A stretch of DNA of 64,000 nt from Mycobacterium sp. 852002-51961_SCH5331710 (GCF_001665535.1 NZ_LZSQ01000089.1:1-64000), one strand, 5' to 3'; shown: positions 47,337-54,947, counted from the stretch's first letter. Notes: generated by a model from the letters alone, not told the origin. Translations and numbers: made by a program.

Positions 47337-47352
47337 AACCAACCGGTAGGTT
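47337..47352. promoter_or_regulatory. 16-bp near-perfect palindrome upstream of the atuA/acc operon
   Basis: AACCAACCGGTAGGTT pairs at seven of eight positions around a CCGG centre; only the A/A pair at 47341/47348 fails. It lies 29 bp ahead of the first start codon (47308), where a TetR-type repressor site would be expected, and 152 bp from rpmF on the other side. The cognate regulator is not in the window. Confidence 0.5.
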
Positions 47353-47503
47353 AACGATGACCGGCGGTATCGCGTCAAGGTTCGGGCCATCAAATTCCGC
47401 TGTTTTGGAGGCTACGCAGGTCGTTGGCTATCCTGAAGAACACTTGCCGTCGCCTACCGTGCGCGCGGCGCCAGACTTACCCCCTCAAGAGGAGATCTCG
47501 ACC

Positions 47504-47677
47504 ATGGCTGTGCCCAAGCGCAGGATGTCGCGCGCGAACACCCGTAGCCGGCGCGCGCAGTGGAAGGCCAAGCGCACGGAACTCGTGGGCGTCAACGTCG
47601 CCGGTCAGCAGCACAAGGTGCCGCGCCGGCTGCTCAAGGCCGCTCGCCTCGGCCTGATCGACCTGGACCGCCGCTAA
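47504..47677 (+). CDS. rpmF: 50S ribosomal protein L32
   Basis: 57-residue basic ribosomal protein. The start [20 protein letters not shown] is diagnostic. It lacks the two CxxC zinc pairs found in zinc-binding L32, so it is the zinc-independent form. AGAGGAG is well spaced before the ATG. Ortholog of Rv0979A and immediate upstream neighbour of mprA in both genomes' order. Confidence 0.95.
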   Translation: MAVPKRRMSRANTRSRRAQWKAKRTELVGVNVAGQQHKVPRRLLKAARLGLIDLDRR

Positions 47678-47719
47678 CGCCGGACCGGATGTCGCCGACC
47701 GCAGCGGCATCGGCGCGCC

Positions 47720-47738
47720 TCTCAGGTCACTCTCAGAT
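47720..47738 (+). promoter_or_regulatory. MprA box (autoregulatory site)
   Basis: TCTCAGGT-CAC-TCTCAGAT: two 8-bp direct repeats with a 3-bp spacer, 19 bp in total, ending 14 bp before the mprA start codon. This agrees in length and architecture with the MprA recognition element described for M. tuberculosis, and MprA is known to autoregulate. Confidence 0.75.
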
Positions 47739-47752
47739 AGGGGGTTGACACT

Positions 47753-48445
47753 GTGGCTGTGCGCATACTTGTCGTCGATGACGATCGCGCGGTGCGCGAG
47801 TCGCTGCGCCGTTCGCTTTCCTTCAACGGTTACTCCGTAGAACTCGCCGGGGACGGCCTCGAAGCATTGGATCGCATCGCCAGCGATCGTCCCGACGCCC
47901 TGGTGCTGGATGTGATGATGCCTCGGCTGGACGGTCTCGAGGTGTGCCGTCAGCTCCGCAGCACCGGCGACGACCTGCCGATCCTCGTGCTGACGGCGCG
48001 TGACTCGGTCTCCGAGCGGGTGGCGGGCCTCGATGCCGGCGCCGACGACTATCTGCCGAAGCCGTTCGCGCTGGAAGAACTGCTGGCCCGGATGCGGGCG
48101 CTGCTGCGCCGTACGGGTCCCGACAACGGTGCCGAGTCGGCCGCGATGACCTTCTCCGATCTGACACTGGACCCGGTCACTCGCGAGGTGACCAGGGGCC
48201 AGCGCCAGATCAGCCTCACCCGCACCGAGTTCGCGCTGCTCGAGATGCTCATCGCGAATCCGCGCCGAGTGCTCACGCGCAGCCGCATCCTCGAAGAGGT
48301 GTGGGGATTCGACTTCCCGACGTCCGGCAACGCCCTCGAGGTGTACGTCGGTTACCTGCGCCGCAAGACCGAAGCCGAAGGAGAGCCGCGACTGATCCAC
48401 ACCGTGCGCGGGGTGGGTTATGTGCTTCGCGAAACGCCTCCCTGA
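47753..48445 (+). CDS. mprA: Envelope-stress response regulator MprA
   Basis: 230-residue OmpR-family regulator. The receiver domain has the acidic pocket DDD at 9-11, phospho-acceptor Asp53 in LVLDVMMP, and the switch Lys in DYLPKPF. The winged-helix C-terminal domain includes [13 protein letters not shown] and [27 protein letters not shown] residues. Nearly identical in feel to M. tuberculosis MprA (Rv0981), which with MprB senses envelope/surfactant stress and drives sigE, sigB and pepD. GTG start; overlaps mprB by one base (TGATG). Confidence 0.96.
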   Translation: MAVRILVVDDDRAVRESLRRSLSFNGYSVELAGDGLEALDRIASDRPDALVLDVMMPRLDGLEVCRQLRSTGDDLPILVLTARDSVSERVAGLDAGADDYLPKPFALEELLARMRALLRRTGPDNGAESAAMTFSDLTLDPVTREVTRGQRQISLTRTEFALLEMLIANPRRVLTRSRILEEVWGFDFPTSGNALEVYVGYLRRKTEAEGEPRLIHTVRGVGYVLRETPP

Positions 48446-49914
48446 TGTCTGCGCCGAGTTACGGGGCCGCGCCCCAACCCGAATCGCCTCGCCCGCCGTC
48501 GAGAACCAGTTCGGTGTCGCTGCGGTGGCGCGTGATGCTGCTGGCGATGTCCATGGTGGCGATGGTCGTCGTCCTGATGGCGGTGGCGGTGTGGGCTGTG
48601 GTGTCCCGGGCGTTGTACGACGACGTCGACAACCAGCTGCGCAACCGGGCCCGGCTGCTCATGGAAAGCGGTTCGCTGCAAGCCGATCCGAGTAAGGCCA
48701 TTGAGGGCACCGCGTACTCCGACGTCAACGCGATGCTCGTGATCCCCGGCCGGGCCATCTTCACCGCCAATCAGCAGGGGCAGACCCTGCCGCTGGGTGA
48801 TCCCGAAAAGGCTGTGCTGCGAGGCGATCTGATCATGTCGCTTCGCACCGCCGATCATCAGCGGGTTCTCGCGATGCACCTGTCCAACGACAGCTCCCTG
48901 CTGATCTCCAAGAGCATGGCGCCCACCACGCAGCTGCTCCGACGACTGAGCACGGTGTTGATCATCGTCGGTGGAATCGGTGTGGCGGTGGCCGCGATCG
49001 CGGGCGGTGCGGTTGCGCGGGCGGGCCTACGTCCGGTGGCGCGGCTGACTCAGGCCGCCGAGCGTGTCGCGCGCACCGACGATCTGCGGCCTATCCCGGT
49101 GTACGGCAGCGACGAACTCGCCCGTCTCACAGAAGCTTTCAACATGATGCTGCGCGCATTGGCAGAGTCTCGGGAACGGCAGGCCCGACTGGTCACCGAT
49201 GCCGGCCATGAACTGCGCACACCGCTGACGTCGTTGCGCACGAACGTCGAACTGCTGATGGCGTCGATGGCGCCCGATGCGCCGCGGCTGCCGGAGGAGG
49301 AGATGGCCGAACTGCGCGCCGACGTGATCGCGCAGATCGAGGAATTGTCGACGCTGGTCGGAGATCTCGTCGACCTGACCCGCGACGACGCCGGGGTCAC
49401 CGTGCACGAGTCGGTTGACGTCGCCGAGATCGTGGACCGTTCGCTGGAGCGGGTTCGCCGCCGCCGCAACGACATTGTGTTCGAGGCGACGACTACCCCC
49501 TGGTTGGTCTACGGCGACGAGGCCGGCTTGGGTCGCGCCGTGCTCAACCTGCTCGACAATGCCGCCAAGTGGAGTCCCCCCGGCGGACTGGTGACCGTGC
49601 GGCTGACCCAGATCGACGCGTTGAATGCCGAGCTGGTGGTCTCCGACTACGGCCCGGGAATCCCGCCCCAGGAGCGTCCGCTTGTGTTCGAGCGGTTCTA
49701 TCGGTCGACGACCGCACGGTCGATGTCTGGCTCGGGGCTCGGATTGGCGATCGTGAAGCAGGTCGTGCTCAAGCACGGCGGTTCTCTGCGGATCGAGGAC
49801 ACGGTGCCCGGCGGACAACCTCCCGGCACGTCGATGCACGTCGTGCTGCCGGGGCGGCCACCGTTGCAGCGCGCTCCCGAGTGGGTGGCGCCCCGACACG
49901 CCCCGGCCGAGTAA
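48445..49914 (+). CDS. mprB: Sensor histidine kinase MprB
   Basis: 489 residues. Two transmembrane helices (about 30-52 and 169-191) flank an extracytoplasmic sensor loop. HAMP, then the dimerisation/phosphoacceptor box DAGHELRTPLTSLRTN, and an ATPase domain with NLLDNAAKWSP, DYGPGIPP and GSGLGLAIVKQ. Partner of MprA; in M. tuberculosis the kinase loop interacts with DnaK and misfolded-protein signals. Confidence 0.95.
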   Translation: MSAPSYGAAPQPESPRPPSRTSSVSLRWRVMLLAMSMVAMVVVLMAVAVWAVVSRALYDDVDNQLRNRARLLMESGSLQADPSKAIEGTAYSDVNAMLVIPGRAIFTANQQGQTLPLGDPEKAVLRGDLIMSLRTADHQRVLAMHLSNDSSLLISKSMAPTTQLLRRLSTVLIIVGGIGVAVAAIAGGAVARAGLRPVARLTQAAERVARTDDLRPIPVYGSDELARLTEAFNMMLRALAESRERQARLVTDAGHELRTPLTSLRTNVELLMASMAPDAPRLPEEEMAELRADVIAQIEELSTLVGDLVDLTRDDAGVTVHESVDVAEIVDRSLERVRRRRNDIVFEATTTPWLVYGDEAGLGRAVLNLLDNAAKWSPPGGLVTVRLTQIDALNAELVVSDYGPGIPPQERPLVFERFYRSTTARSMSGSGLGLAIVKQVVLKHGGSLRIEDTVPGGQPPGTSMHVVLPGRPPLQRAPEWVAPRHAPAE

Positions 49915-49992
49915 CTCCCGCGCACGGTCGACGTCGACGATGATTGACATCGGCGGGAACGGGGGAACGAAGTTTGGGTATGTCCCGAACGT

Positions 49993-50011
49993 TCTCTAAG
50001 TGGATTCTCAG
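49993..50011 (+). promoter_or_regulatory. Possible MprA-type direct repeat upstream of pepD
   Basis: TCTCTA at 49993 and TCTCAG at 50006 repeat the half-site motif seen upstream of mprA, 13 bp apart rather than 11 bp. pepD is a known MprA target in M. tuberculosis, which makes the weak match worth recording. Confidence 0.3.
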
Positions 50012-50046
50012 CCCGAGGGGGCACTGTTGAGCAAGCGTCCAACGTT

Positions 50047-51462
50047 GTGCAGATGTCGGAAAACAGCAGAACCAAGAAGAGCAGGAAGAAGAGCCCGAGC
50101 GACATGACGAACCACCCGAGGTATTCGCCGCCGCCCCCGCCGCCGTACGGCCGCCGACCGATCGGCAGTGACCACGGGGTGTCCGGCTACCCAGGTGGCG
50201 CCCAGCGCCCCGGCCCGTACCAACAGCAGCAGCAGCCGTACGACTGGCGTTATGCGACCCAGCAACATCAGACGCAGCAGCAGTTCCGCGCGCCCTACGA
50301 CCCCTACCGCGGGGCGCCCCAGCCGCTGCCGGGCCAACCACCGCAAAAGCGTTCGCGCGCAGGGTTGTTGACGGCCGGCGCCCTGGCCGTGGCGGTCGTC
50401 TCGGCCGGCATCGGCGGCGGTGTCGTCTTGCTCGCGCAGCCGGATTCTCCGTCGGCATCGTCGTCTGCCAACGGCGCGGCGCCCAGCGTGCCCGCCGCCA
50501 GCCTGCCGGTGGGCTCCGTTGAACAGGTCGCGGCCAAGGTGGTGCCCAGCGTCGTCAAGCTCGAGACCGACATGGGGCGCGCATCCGAAGAAGGTTCCGG
50601 CGTCATCTTGACCTCCGACGGGTTGATCCTGACCAATAACCACGTGGTGTCGGCCGCTTCGGACGGCCCGTCCGACCCGGGCGCCCCCGCCGCTCGCGCG
50701 CAGACCAAGGTCACGTTCGCCAACGGGCACACCGCCCCGTTCACCGTCGTCGGGACCGACCCGAGCAGCGATATCGCTGTCGTGAAGGCACAGGGTGTGT
50801 CCGACCTGACCCCCATCACCATCGGCTCCTCCGCCAACCTGCAGGTGGGCCAGGACGTCGTCGCCGTCGGCTCTCCGCTCGGGCTGGAGGGCACCGTGAC
50901 GACAGGAATCATCAGTGCGCTCAACCGGCCCGTCGCCGCGAGCGGTGACGCGCGGAATCAGAACACCGTCCTCGACGCGATCCAGACCGACGCCGCGATC
51001 AACCCCGGCAACTCCGGAGGCGCGCTGGTGAACATGAACGGGGAGCTCATCGGCGTCAACTCCGCCATCGCCACGTTGGGTGCGGATGCCGGACCTCAGG
51101 CGCAGAGCGGTTCGATCGGCCTCGGCTTCGCCATCCCGGTGGATCAGGCCAAGCGGATCGCCGACGAGCTGATCAAGAACGGCACCGCGGCGCACGCCTC
51201 GCTGGGTGTGCAGGTGGGCAACGATGCGTCGATCGACGGCGCCCGGATCGTCGAGGTCACCGACGGTGGCGCCGCCGCCGCGGCGGGTCTGCCGAGCGGT
51301 GTGGTGGTCACCAAGGTCGACGACCGAGTGATCAGCAGCGCCGACGCGCTGGTCGCAGCCATTCGGTCCAGGGCGCCGGGGGAGAAGGTCACGCTGTCGT
51401 ATCTGGATCCGTCGGGCAAGCCCAAGACCGTCCAGGTCACGCTGGGTAAGGCCCAGCAGTGA
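50047..51462 (+). CDS. pepD: HtrA-like serine protease PepD
   Basis: 471 residues: a Pro/Gln-rich cytoplasmic N-terminus, one helix (LLTAGALAVAVVSAGIGGG), a trypsin-like domain with the triad TNNHVV (His), SSDIAVV (Asp) and NPGNSGGAL (Ser), and a C-terminal PDZ domain (GARIVEVTDGGAAAAAG). Ortholog of Rv0983, an envelope quality-control protease that feeds back on MprAB/SigE signalling. The start is uncertain among GTG 50047, ATG 50053 and ATG 50104; the SDMTNHPRYSPPP stretch is conserved in M. tuberculosis, where translation begins upstream of it. Confidence 0.94.
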   Translation: MQMSENSRTKKSRKKSPSDMTNHPRYSPPPPPPYGRRPIGSDHGVSGYPGGAQRPGPYQQQQQPYDWRYATQQHQTQQQFRAPYDPYRGAPQPLPGQPPQKRSRAGLLTAGALAVAVVSAGIGGGVVLLAQPDSPSASSSANGAAPSVPAASLPVGSVEQVAAKVVPSVVKLETDMGRASEEGSGVILTSDGLILTNNHVVSAASDGPSDPGAPAARAQTKVTFANGHTAPFTVVGTDPSSDIAVVKAQGVSDLTPITIGSSANLQVGQDVVAVGSPLGLEGTVTTGIISALNRPVAASGDARNQNTVLDAIQTDAAINPGNSGGALVNMNGELIGVNSAIATLGADAGPQAQSGSIGLGFAIPVDQAKRIADELIKNGTAAHASLGVQVGNDASIDGARIVEVTDGGAAAAAGLPSGVVVTKVDDRVISSADALVAAIRSRAPGEKVTLSYLDPSGKPKTVQVTLGKAQQ

Positions 51463-52025
51463 GCACGCCGACCGATGTGACCACCCTGAGAGTGGCCGCG
51501 CCGCCGTCGCGGCCCGCATATACGGTTGCAGTCATGGAACAGCCAGGGGAGTTGGTGGGCCGGGCTCTGGTCGTCGTGGTCGATGACCGCACTGCACACG
51601 GCGACGAGGAGGACCACGATGGTCCGCTGGTCACGGAATTGCTCGGTGAAGCGGGCTTCGTCGTCGACGGGGTTGTCGTCGTGTCGTCGGACGAGGTCGA
51701 GATCCGCAACGCCCTGAACACCGCGGTGATCGGTGGTGTGGACCTCGTGGTGTCCGTCGGCGGTACGGGCGTCACGCCCCGCGACGTCACGCCGGAGGCG
51801 ACGCGGGACATCCTGGACCGCGAACTGCTGGGCATCTCCGAGGCGCTGCGTGCCTCGGGGCTGTCCGCCGGAATCATCGACGCCGGCGTCTCCCGTGGCC
51901 TCGCGGGTATTTCGGGCAGCACGCTCGTCGTCAATCTCGCCGGTTCGCGCGCAGCGGTGCGCGACGGCATGGCGACCCTGAACCCCCTCGCGGTGCAGAT
52001 CATCGGTCAGCTGGTCGACATCTGA
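51459..52025 (+). CDS. moaB2: MoaB2-like molybdopterin adenylyltransferase-family protein
   Basis: 188-residue MoCF-fold protein, ortholog of Rv0984. The motifs VSVGGTGVTPRDVTPEA and SGSTLVVNLAGS form the molybdopterin-binding site of MogA/MoaB proteins. The GTG start shares GTGA with the pepD stop, so its expression follows the envelope-stress operon. In mycobacteria MoaB2 has also been reported as an anti-sigma-like partner of SigH-type factors, so its role may go beyond cofactor synthesis; that part is recalled, not seen. Confidence 0.88.
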   Translation: MSTPTDVTTLRVAAPPSRPAYTVAVMEQPGELVGRALVVVVDDRTAHGDEEDHDGPLVTELLGEAGFVVDGVVVVSSDEVEIRNALNTAVIGGVDLVVSVGGTGVTPRDVTPEATRDILDRELLGISEALRASGLSAGIIDAGVSRGLAGISGSTLVVNLAGSRAAVRDGMATLNPLAVQIIGQLVDI

Positions 52026-52059
52026 TCCGACGCGCCGGAGACCTACCCACACCTCAAAA

Positions 52060-52075
52060 TGTGATCTTAATCACA
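52060..52075. promoter_or_regulatory. Perfect CRP-family binding site
   Basis: TGTGA-TCTTAA-TCACA is an exact match to the consensus TGTGA-N6-TCACA bound by mycobacterial cAMP receptor protein. It lies 13 bp upstream of the 52-codon gene and 34 bp after moaB2. So close to the start it could repress, or activate a leaderless/short-leader transcript from further upstream. Confidence 0.7.
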
Positions 52076-52088
52076 GCGGAGTCGGATC

Positions 52089-52247
52089 ATGAGTGACAGG
52101 CCGAAGCGCAGCCGGGACTCGATCGATGACGTCTTTGGCGAGGCTTTTCCGCAGATTCCGGCCGACGAGCGCGGCGCCCCCGACCCTGACGATGACGCCG
52201 ACCGCGATCGTTGGCTCCGGGAAAACCGTCCACCGCATCACAATTGA
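52089..52247 (+). CDS. Small acidic protein of 52 residues
   Basis: An uninterrupted small gene starting ATG with GGAG upstream, encoding MSDRPKRSRDSIDDVFGEAF, then an Asp-rich middle and the end DRWLRENRPPHHN. The tail WxRxxRPPHH recalls a small conserved actinobacterial protein family of unknown function. Codon third positions are GC-rich as in real genes here. Directly downstream of a perfect CRP site and co-directional with moaB2. Function unknown. Confidence 0.6.
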   Translation: MSDRPKRSRDSIDDVFGEAFPQIPADERGAPDPDDDADRDRWLRENRPPHHN

Positions 52248-52432
52248 CTCTCTGAGCCGTTACCGCACCGGCGACCACAGCTCATTCTCCCCTGCCGCGC
52301 AGCTGTCGCCGACTGCGCTGACACGGCGCGAACAGGTAACGCGAGGGTAACGGGGCGCCGCGGGTACCCGGGCTACGCGCCTACCAAACCAGCAGGCCGG
52401 GTAACGTCCCGCGGGCAGATGACGATCTCCCG

Positions 52433-52460
52433 TTGCCGGGTCATTGCACGACCGTTATGT
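52433..52460 (+). promoter_or_regulatory. SigA-type promoter of the first porin gene
   Basis: TTGCCG (52433-52438), 16-bp spacer, TATGTT (52455-52460). The same hexamers recur with a 17-bp spacer before the second porin gene at an equal distance from its start, which supports both as the real promoters. The transcript would have a leader of about 150 nt. Confidence 0.65.
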
Positions 52461-52499
52461 TCCTCGTGTCACAAACGATGAACACGACGTAACAGCGAC

Positions 52500-52515
52500 A
52501 TGTGAGATCTCTCAT
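52500..52515. promoter_or_regulatory. Palindrome in the first porin leader
   Basis: ATGTGAGATCTCTCAT is self-complementary except for one T/T pair. The counterpart in the second porin leader reads ATGTGAGGCCTCTCAT: the central AT/AT pairs became GC/GC with pairing kept. It starts about 40 nt after the -10 hexamer and also fits TGTGA-N6-TCAT, a partial CRP site. Confidence 0.5.
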
Positions 52516-52617
52516 CTACGTCGCAGGGGGGATTCCTCCTCTGCGGCTAGACGTGCCAGGCGCCAACTACAGAGCACGGTGAGCCGAGGGCTGACCGCCG
52601 ACACAGCTAGGGAGAAG

Positions 52618-53250
52618 ATGAAGATTTTCGGTCGGGTGTGGATGGCGTTGGTGGCGGCCGTCGCGTCGTTGTTTGTGGGCACGGGCACCTCTCACGCGGG
52701 GCTGGACAATGAGCTGAGCCTGGTTGACGGCAAGGATCGGACGTTGACCATTCAGCAGTGGGACACGTTCCTCAATGGTGTTTTTCCTCTTGACCGCAAC
52801 CGGCTGACCCGTGAGTGGTTCCACAGTGGTCGGGCGAAGTACATCGTGGCCGGCCCGGGTGCCGATGAGTTCGAGGGCACCTTGGAGCTGGGTTATCAGA
52901 TTGGCTTCCCGTGGTCGCTGGGTGTGGGGATCAACTTCAGTTACACCACCCCCAACATTCTGTTGGACCAGGCACCGCCGAACCTGAATCCGGCTGCGGG
53001 CTTCTTGACCACCCCGAACCTGTTCCCGGGTGTGTCGATCAGCGCTGATCTCGGTAACGGTCCGGGTATTCAGGAGGTCGCGACGTTCTCGGTGGATGTG
53101 GCCGGCGCCAATGGTGGCGTGGCGGTGTCGAATGCGCACGGCACGGTGACCGGTGCGGCCGGTGGTGTGTTGTTGCGTCCGTTCGCTCGGCTGATCTCGT
53201 CGGCCGGTGACAGCGTCACGACCTACGGCGAGCCCTGGAACATGAACTGA
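52618..53250 (+). CDS. MspA-family outer-membrane porin (copy 1)
   Basis: 210 residues: a signal peptide of about 27 residues ending SHA, then a 183-residue mature chain starting GLDNELSLVDG. Octameric MspA porins form the main hydrophilic channel of the mycolate outer membrane in fast growers. The sequence follows M. smegmatis MspA closely except at the constriction loop, where MspA IDDGD (Asp90, Asp91, Asp93) is LDQAP here (Asp90 kept; Gln and Pro replace Asp91 and Asp93), and at MspA Glu139, which is Asn. The ATG at 52618 is preceded by GGGAGAAG. The mature protein is identical to copy 2. Confidence 0.95.
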   Translation: MKIFGRVWMALVAAVASLFVGTGTSHAGLDNELSLVDGKDRTLTIQQWDTFLNGVFPLDRNRLTREWFHSGRAKYIVAGPGADEFEGTLELGYQIGFPWSLGVGINFSYTTPNILLDQAPPNLNPAAGFLTTPNLFPGVSISADLGNGPGIQEVATFSVDVAGANGGVAVSNAHGTVTGAAGGVLLRPFARLISSAGDSVTTYGEPWNMN

Positions 53251-53253
53251 CAC
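52657..53253 (+). repeat. Porin duplication, unit 1 (partner 53835-54431)
   Basis: About 597 bp nearly identical to 53835-54431. In the mature coding part I count six differences, all synonymous. Sequence similarity falls sharply upstream, in the signal peptide and leader, apart from the promoter and palindrome. The pattern indicates recent duplication or ongoing gene conversion limited to the mature region. Confidence 0.85.
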
Positions 53254-53274
53254 GCTCTCCCGAGCAGCAGAACG

Positions 53275-53296
53275 GCCCCCGGAAACCTCCGGGGGC
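53275..53296 (+). terminator. Terminator after porin copy 1
   Basis: Stem GCCCCCGG / CCGGGGGC with loop AAACCT, 24 nt after the stop; a related hairpin follows copy 2. No strong T-run. Confidence 0.75.
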
Positions 53297-53362
53297 TGTC
53301 TTGTATCTGACTGGCAATGGAACTGGACGTTTCGATTGCGTAAACAGCAATAGCACTTTGCT

Positions 53363-53378
53363 GGTGATCTTGGTCACA
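53363..53378. promoter_or_regulatory. CRP-like site between the porin genes
   Basis: GGTGA-TCTTGG-TCACA matches the CRP consensus at nine of ten positions. It lies about 220 bp upstream of the -35 box of the second porin promoter. Confidence 0.35.
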
Positions 53379-53601
53379 GCGTGTTACAGCCTCGAAACTG
53401 TGATCCCGCCGCTCGCCGCATTCGGATGTGCCTCAGCCCACGATCACCTCAGCCGGTCCGCCGGGAACTGCGAGCTTGCAGCCCATGCTACTCGCGATAC
53501 AGCCCTGAAAACCGCACCGAGCAAGCATTATTCGCGCGATGAACAAAACTGAGCCGGCGGTCAGGAAAGGGGTCCGACCGCGCACCGCCCGTGCGTTCGC
53601 G

Positions 53602-53630
53602 TTGCCGGTTTCCGTCAGCGCCGTTATGTT
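53602..53630 (+). promoter_or_regulatory. SigA-type promoter of the second porin gene
   Basis: TTGCCG (53602-53607), 17-bp spacer, TATGTT (53625-53630), followed by the same TCCTC-TGTCA initially transcribed stretch as in copy 1. The rest of the 533-bp gap between the porin genes (53251-53783) holds the copy-1 terminator, the CRP-like site, this promoter and the leader palindrome; no gene is seen. Confidence 0.65.
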
Positions 53631-53666
53631 CCTCCTGTCAACGGATGAGCGAAACATTAGAGCAGT

Positions 53667-53682
53667 ATGTGAGGCCTCTCAT
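53667..53682. promoter_or_regulatory. Palindrome in the second porin leader
   Basis: ATGTGAGGCCTCTCAT, the covarying counterpart of 52500-52515, 102 nt before the ATG (103 nt in copy 1). Confidence 0.5.
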
Positions 53683-53783
53683 TTGCTCAAATGCGACTCA
53701 TGCGTCGTGCGGCGCTAGCGCCAGCTACGGCTGACACCAGTTGCGGGTCCATAGGGGGCGCGCATCGACTAGCTAGGGAGAAC

Positions 53784-54428
53784 ATGAAGGTATTCAGTCG
53801 GGTGCTGATGGCACTGGTTTTGGCGATAGCTGGAGCCGTCGCGTCGTTGTTCGTGAGCACGGGCACCTCTCACGCGGGGCTGGACAATGAGCTGAGCCTG
53901 GTTGATGGTAAGGATCGGACGTTGACCATTCAGCAGTGGGACACGTTCCTCAATGGTGTTTTTCCTCTTGACCGCAACCGGCTGACCCGTGAGTGGTTCC
54001 ACAGCGGTCGGGCGAAGTACATCGTGGCCGGCCCGGGCGCCGATGAGTTCGAGGGCACCTTGGAGCTGGGTTATCAGATTGGCTTCCCGTGGTCGCTGGG
54101 TGTGGGGATCAACTTCAGTTACACCACCCCCAACATTCTGTTGGACCAGGCACCGCCGAACCTGAATCCGGCTGCGGGCTTCTTGACCACCCCGAACCTG
54201 TTCCCGGGTGTGTCGATCAGCGCTGATCTCGGTAACGGTCCGGGTATTCAGGAGGTCGCGACGTTCTCGGTGGATGTGGCCGGCGCCAATGGTGGCGTGG
54301 CGGTGTCGAATGCGCACGGCACGGTGACCGGCGCGGCCGGTGGTGTGTTGTTGCGTCCGTTCGCTCGGCTGATCTCGTCGGCCGGTGACAGTGTCACGAC
54401 CTACGGCGAGCCCTGGAACATGAACTGA
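53784..54428 (+). CDS. MspA-family outer-membrane porin (copy 2)
   Basis: 214 residues: a 31-residue signal peptide that differs from copy 1 (extra LAIAG segment), then a 183-residue mature chain identical to copy 1, including LDQAP at the constriction and Asn in place of MspA Glu139. ATG 53784 follows GGGAGAAC. Because the mature proteins are identical, any octamer will be chemically uniform regardless of which gene is active; only expression and export signals can differ. Confidence 0.95.
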   Translation: MKVFSRVLMALVLAIAGAVASLFVSTGTSHAGLDNELSLVDGKDRTLTIQQWDTFLNGVFPLDRNRLTREWFHSGRAKYIVAGPGADEFEGTLELGYQIGFPWSLGVGINFSYTTPNILLDQAPPNLNPAAGFLTTPNLFPGVSISADLGNGPGIQEVATFSVDVAGANGGVAVSNAHGTVTGAAGGVLLRPFARLISSAGDSVTTYGEPWNMN

Positions 54429-54431
54429 CAT
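53835..54431 (+). repeat. Porin duplication, unit 2 (partner 52657-53253)
   Basis: Second member of the direct repeat. Start-to-start distance is 1178 bp. Homology continues past the stop into the CTCTCCCGAGCAG tail and hairpin with a 2-nt indel. Confidence 0.85.
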
Positions 54432-54450
54432 ACGCTCTCCCGAGCAGCGG

Positions 54451-54478
54451 ACAGCCCCCGGATACCTCCGGGGGCTGT
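54451..54478. terminator. Bidirectional terminator between porin copy 2 and mscL
   Basis: Perfect 11-bp stem ACAGCCCCCGG / CCGGGGGCTGT with loop ATACCT. It lies 22 nt after the porin stop and 10 nt beyond the mscL stop on the other strand, so it can end both transcripts. Confidence 0.8.
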
Positions 54479-54488
54479 TCCGTTTCTC

Positions 54489-54947
54489 TCAGGATTTGTC
54501 GGCGCTGGTCGTTTTCGCGGTGTCCGGGTCGGGGCCGGTGCCGGGGCCCGCGCTGTGGGCGCCCGATGATCCGTTGGTCTCGGCGAGGATGTTACGGATC
54601 TCGGTGAGCAGCGACAGCTCGGTGTCCTGGGCCTGCTCGACCTCACCTCTCTTGCGCAACCGGTTGTACGGCATGACGACGAGGAAGTACACGACCGCCG
54701 CCACCAGAATGAAGTTGATCGCCGCGGACAACAGGACGTTCAGATCGATCGTCTCGCCTCCGCCGATGCCGATCCGCAGGATGCCGTAGTCGGCCTCGCC
54801 GCCCGCGCCGACGCGGTTGATCAGCGGCTGGATGATGCTGTCGGTGAACTTGGTGACCAGCCCGGTGAACGCCGTGCCGATGACCACCGCGACCGATAGG
54901 TCGACGATGTTGCCCCGGGCGAGAAACTCTTTGAAGCCCTTCAACAT
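54489..54947 (-). CDS. mscL: Large-conductance mechanosensitive channel
   Basis: 152-residue pentameric channel that opens under hypo-osmotic shock. The amphipathic N-terminal helix [20 protein letters not shown] leads into TM1, TM2 contains [17 protein letters not shown], and a charged C-terminal bundle follows. The tail is longer and more Gly/Pro/Ala-rich than usual. Ortholog of Rv0985c. Confidence 0.95.
   Translation of the reverse strand: MLKGFKEFLARGNIVDLSVAVVIGTAFTGLVTKFTDSIIQPLINRVGAGGEADYGILRIGIGGGETIDLNVLLSAAINFILVAAVVYFLVVMPYNRLRKRGEVEQAQDTELSLLTEIRNILAETNGSSGAHSAGPGTGPDPDTAKTTSADKS

Larger units (their letters stand above)
52248..52617. other. 370-bp upstream region and leader of the first porin gene
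   Basis: Holds the porin promoter (52433-52460), a conserved palindrome (52500-52515) and a roughly 150-nt untranslated leader. Apart from these no gene is seen. In-frame codons upstream of 52618 are not conserved with the second porin leader, so they are leader and not coding sequence. Confidence 0.6.

Noticed and set aside
47745..47750. TTGACA as a -35 box for mprA
   Set aside because: It ends two bases before the start codon and has no suitable -10 in a useful place.
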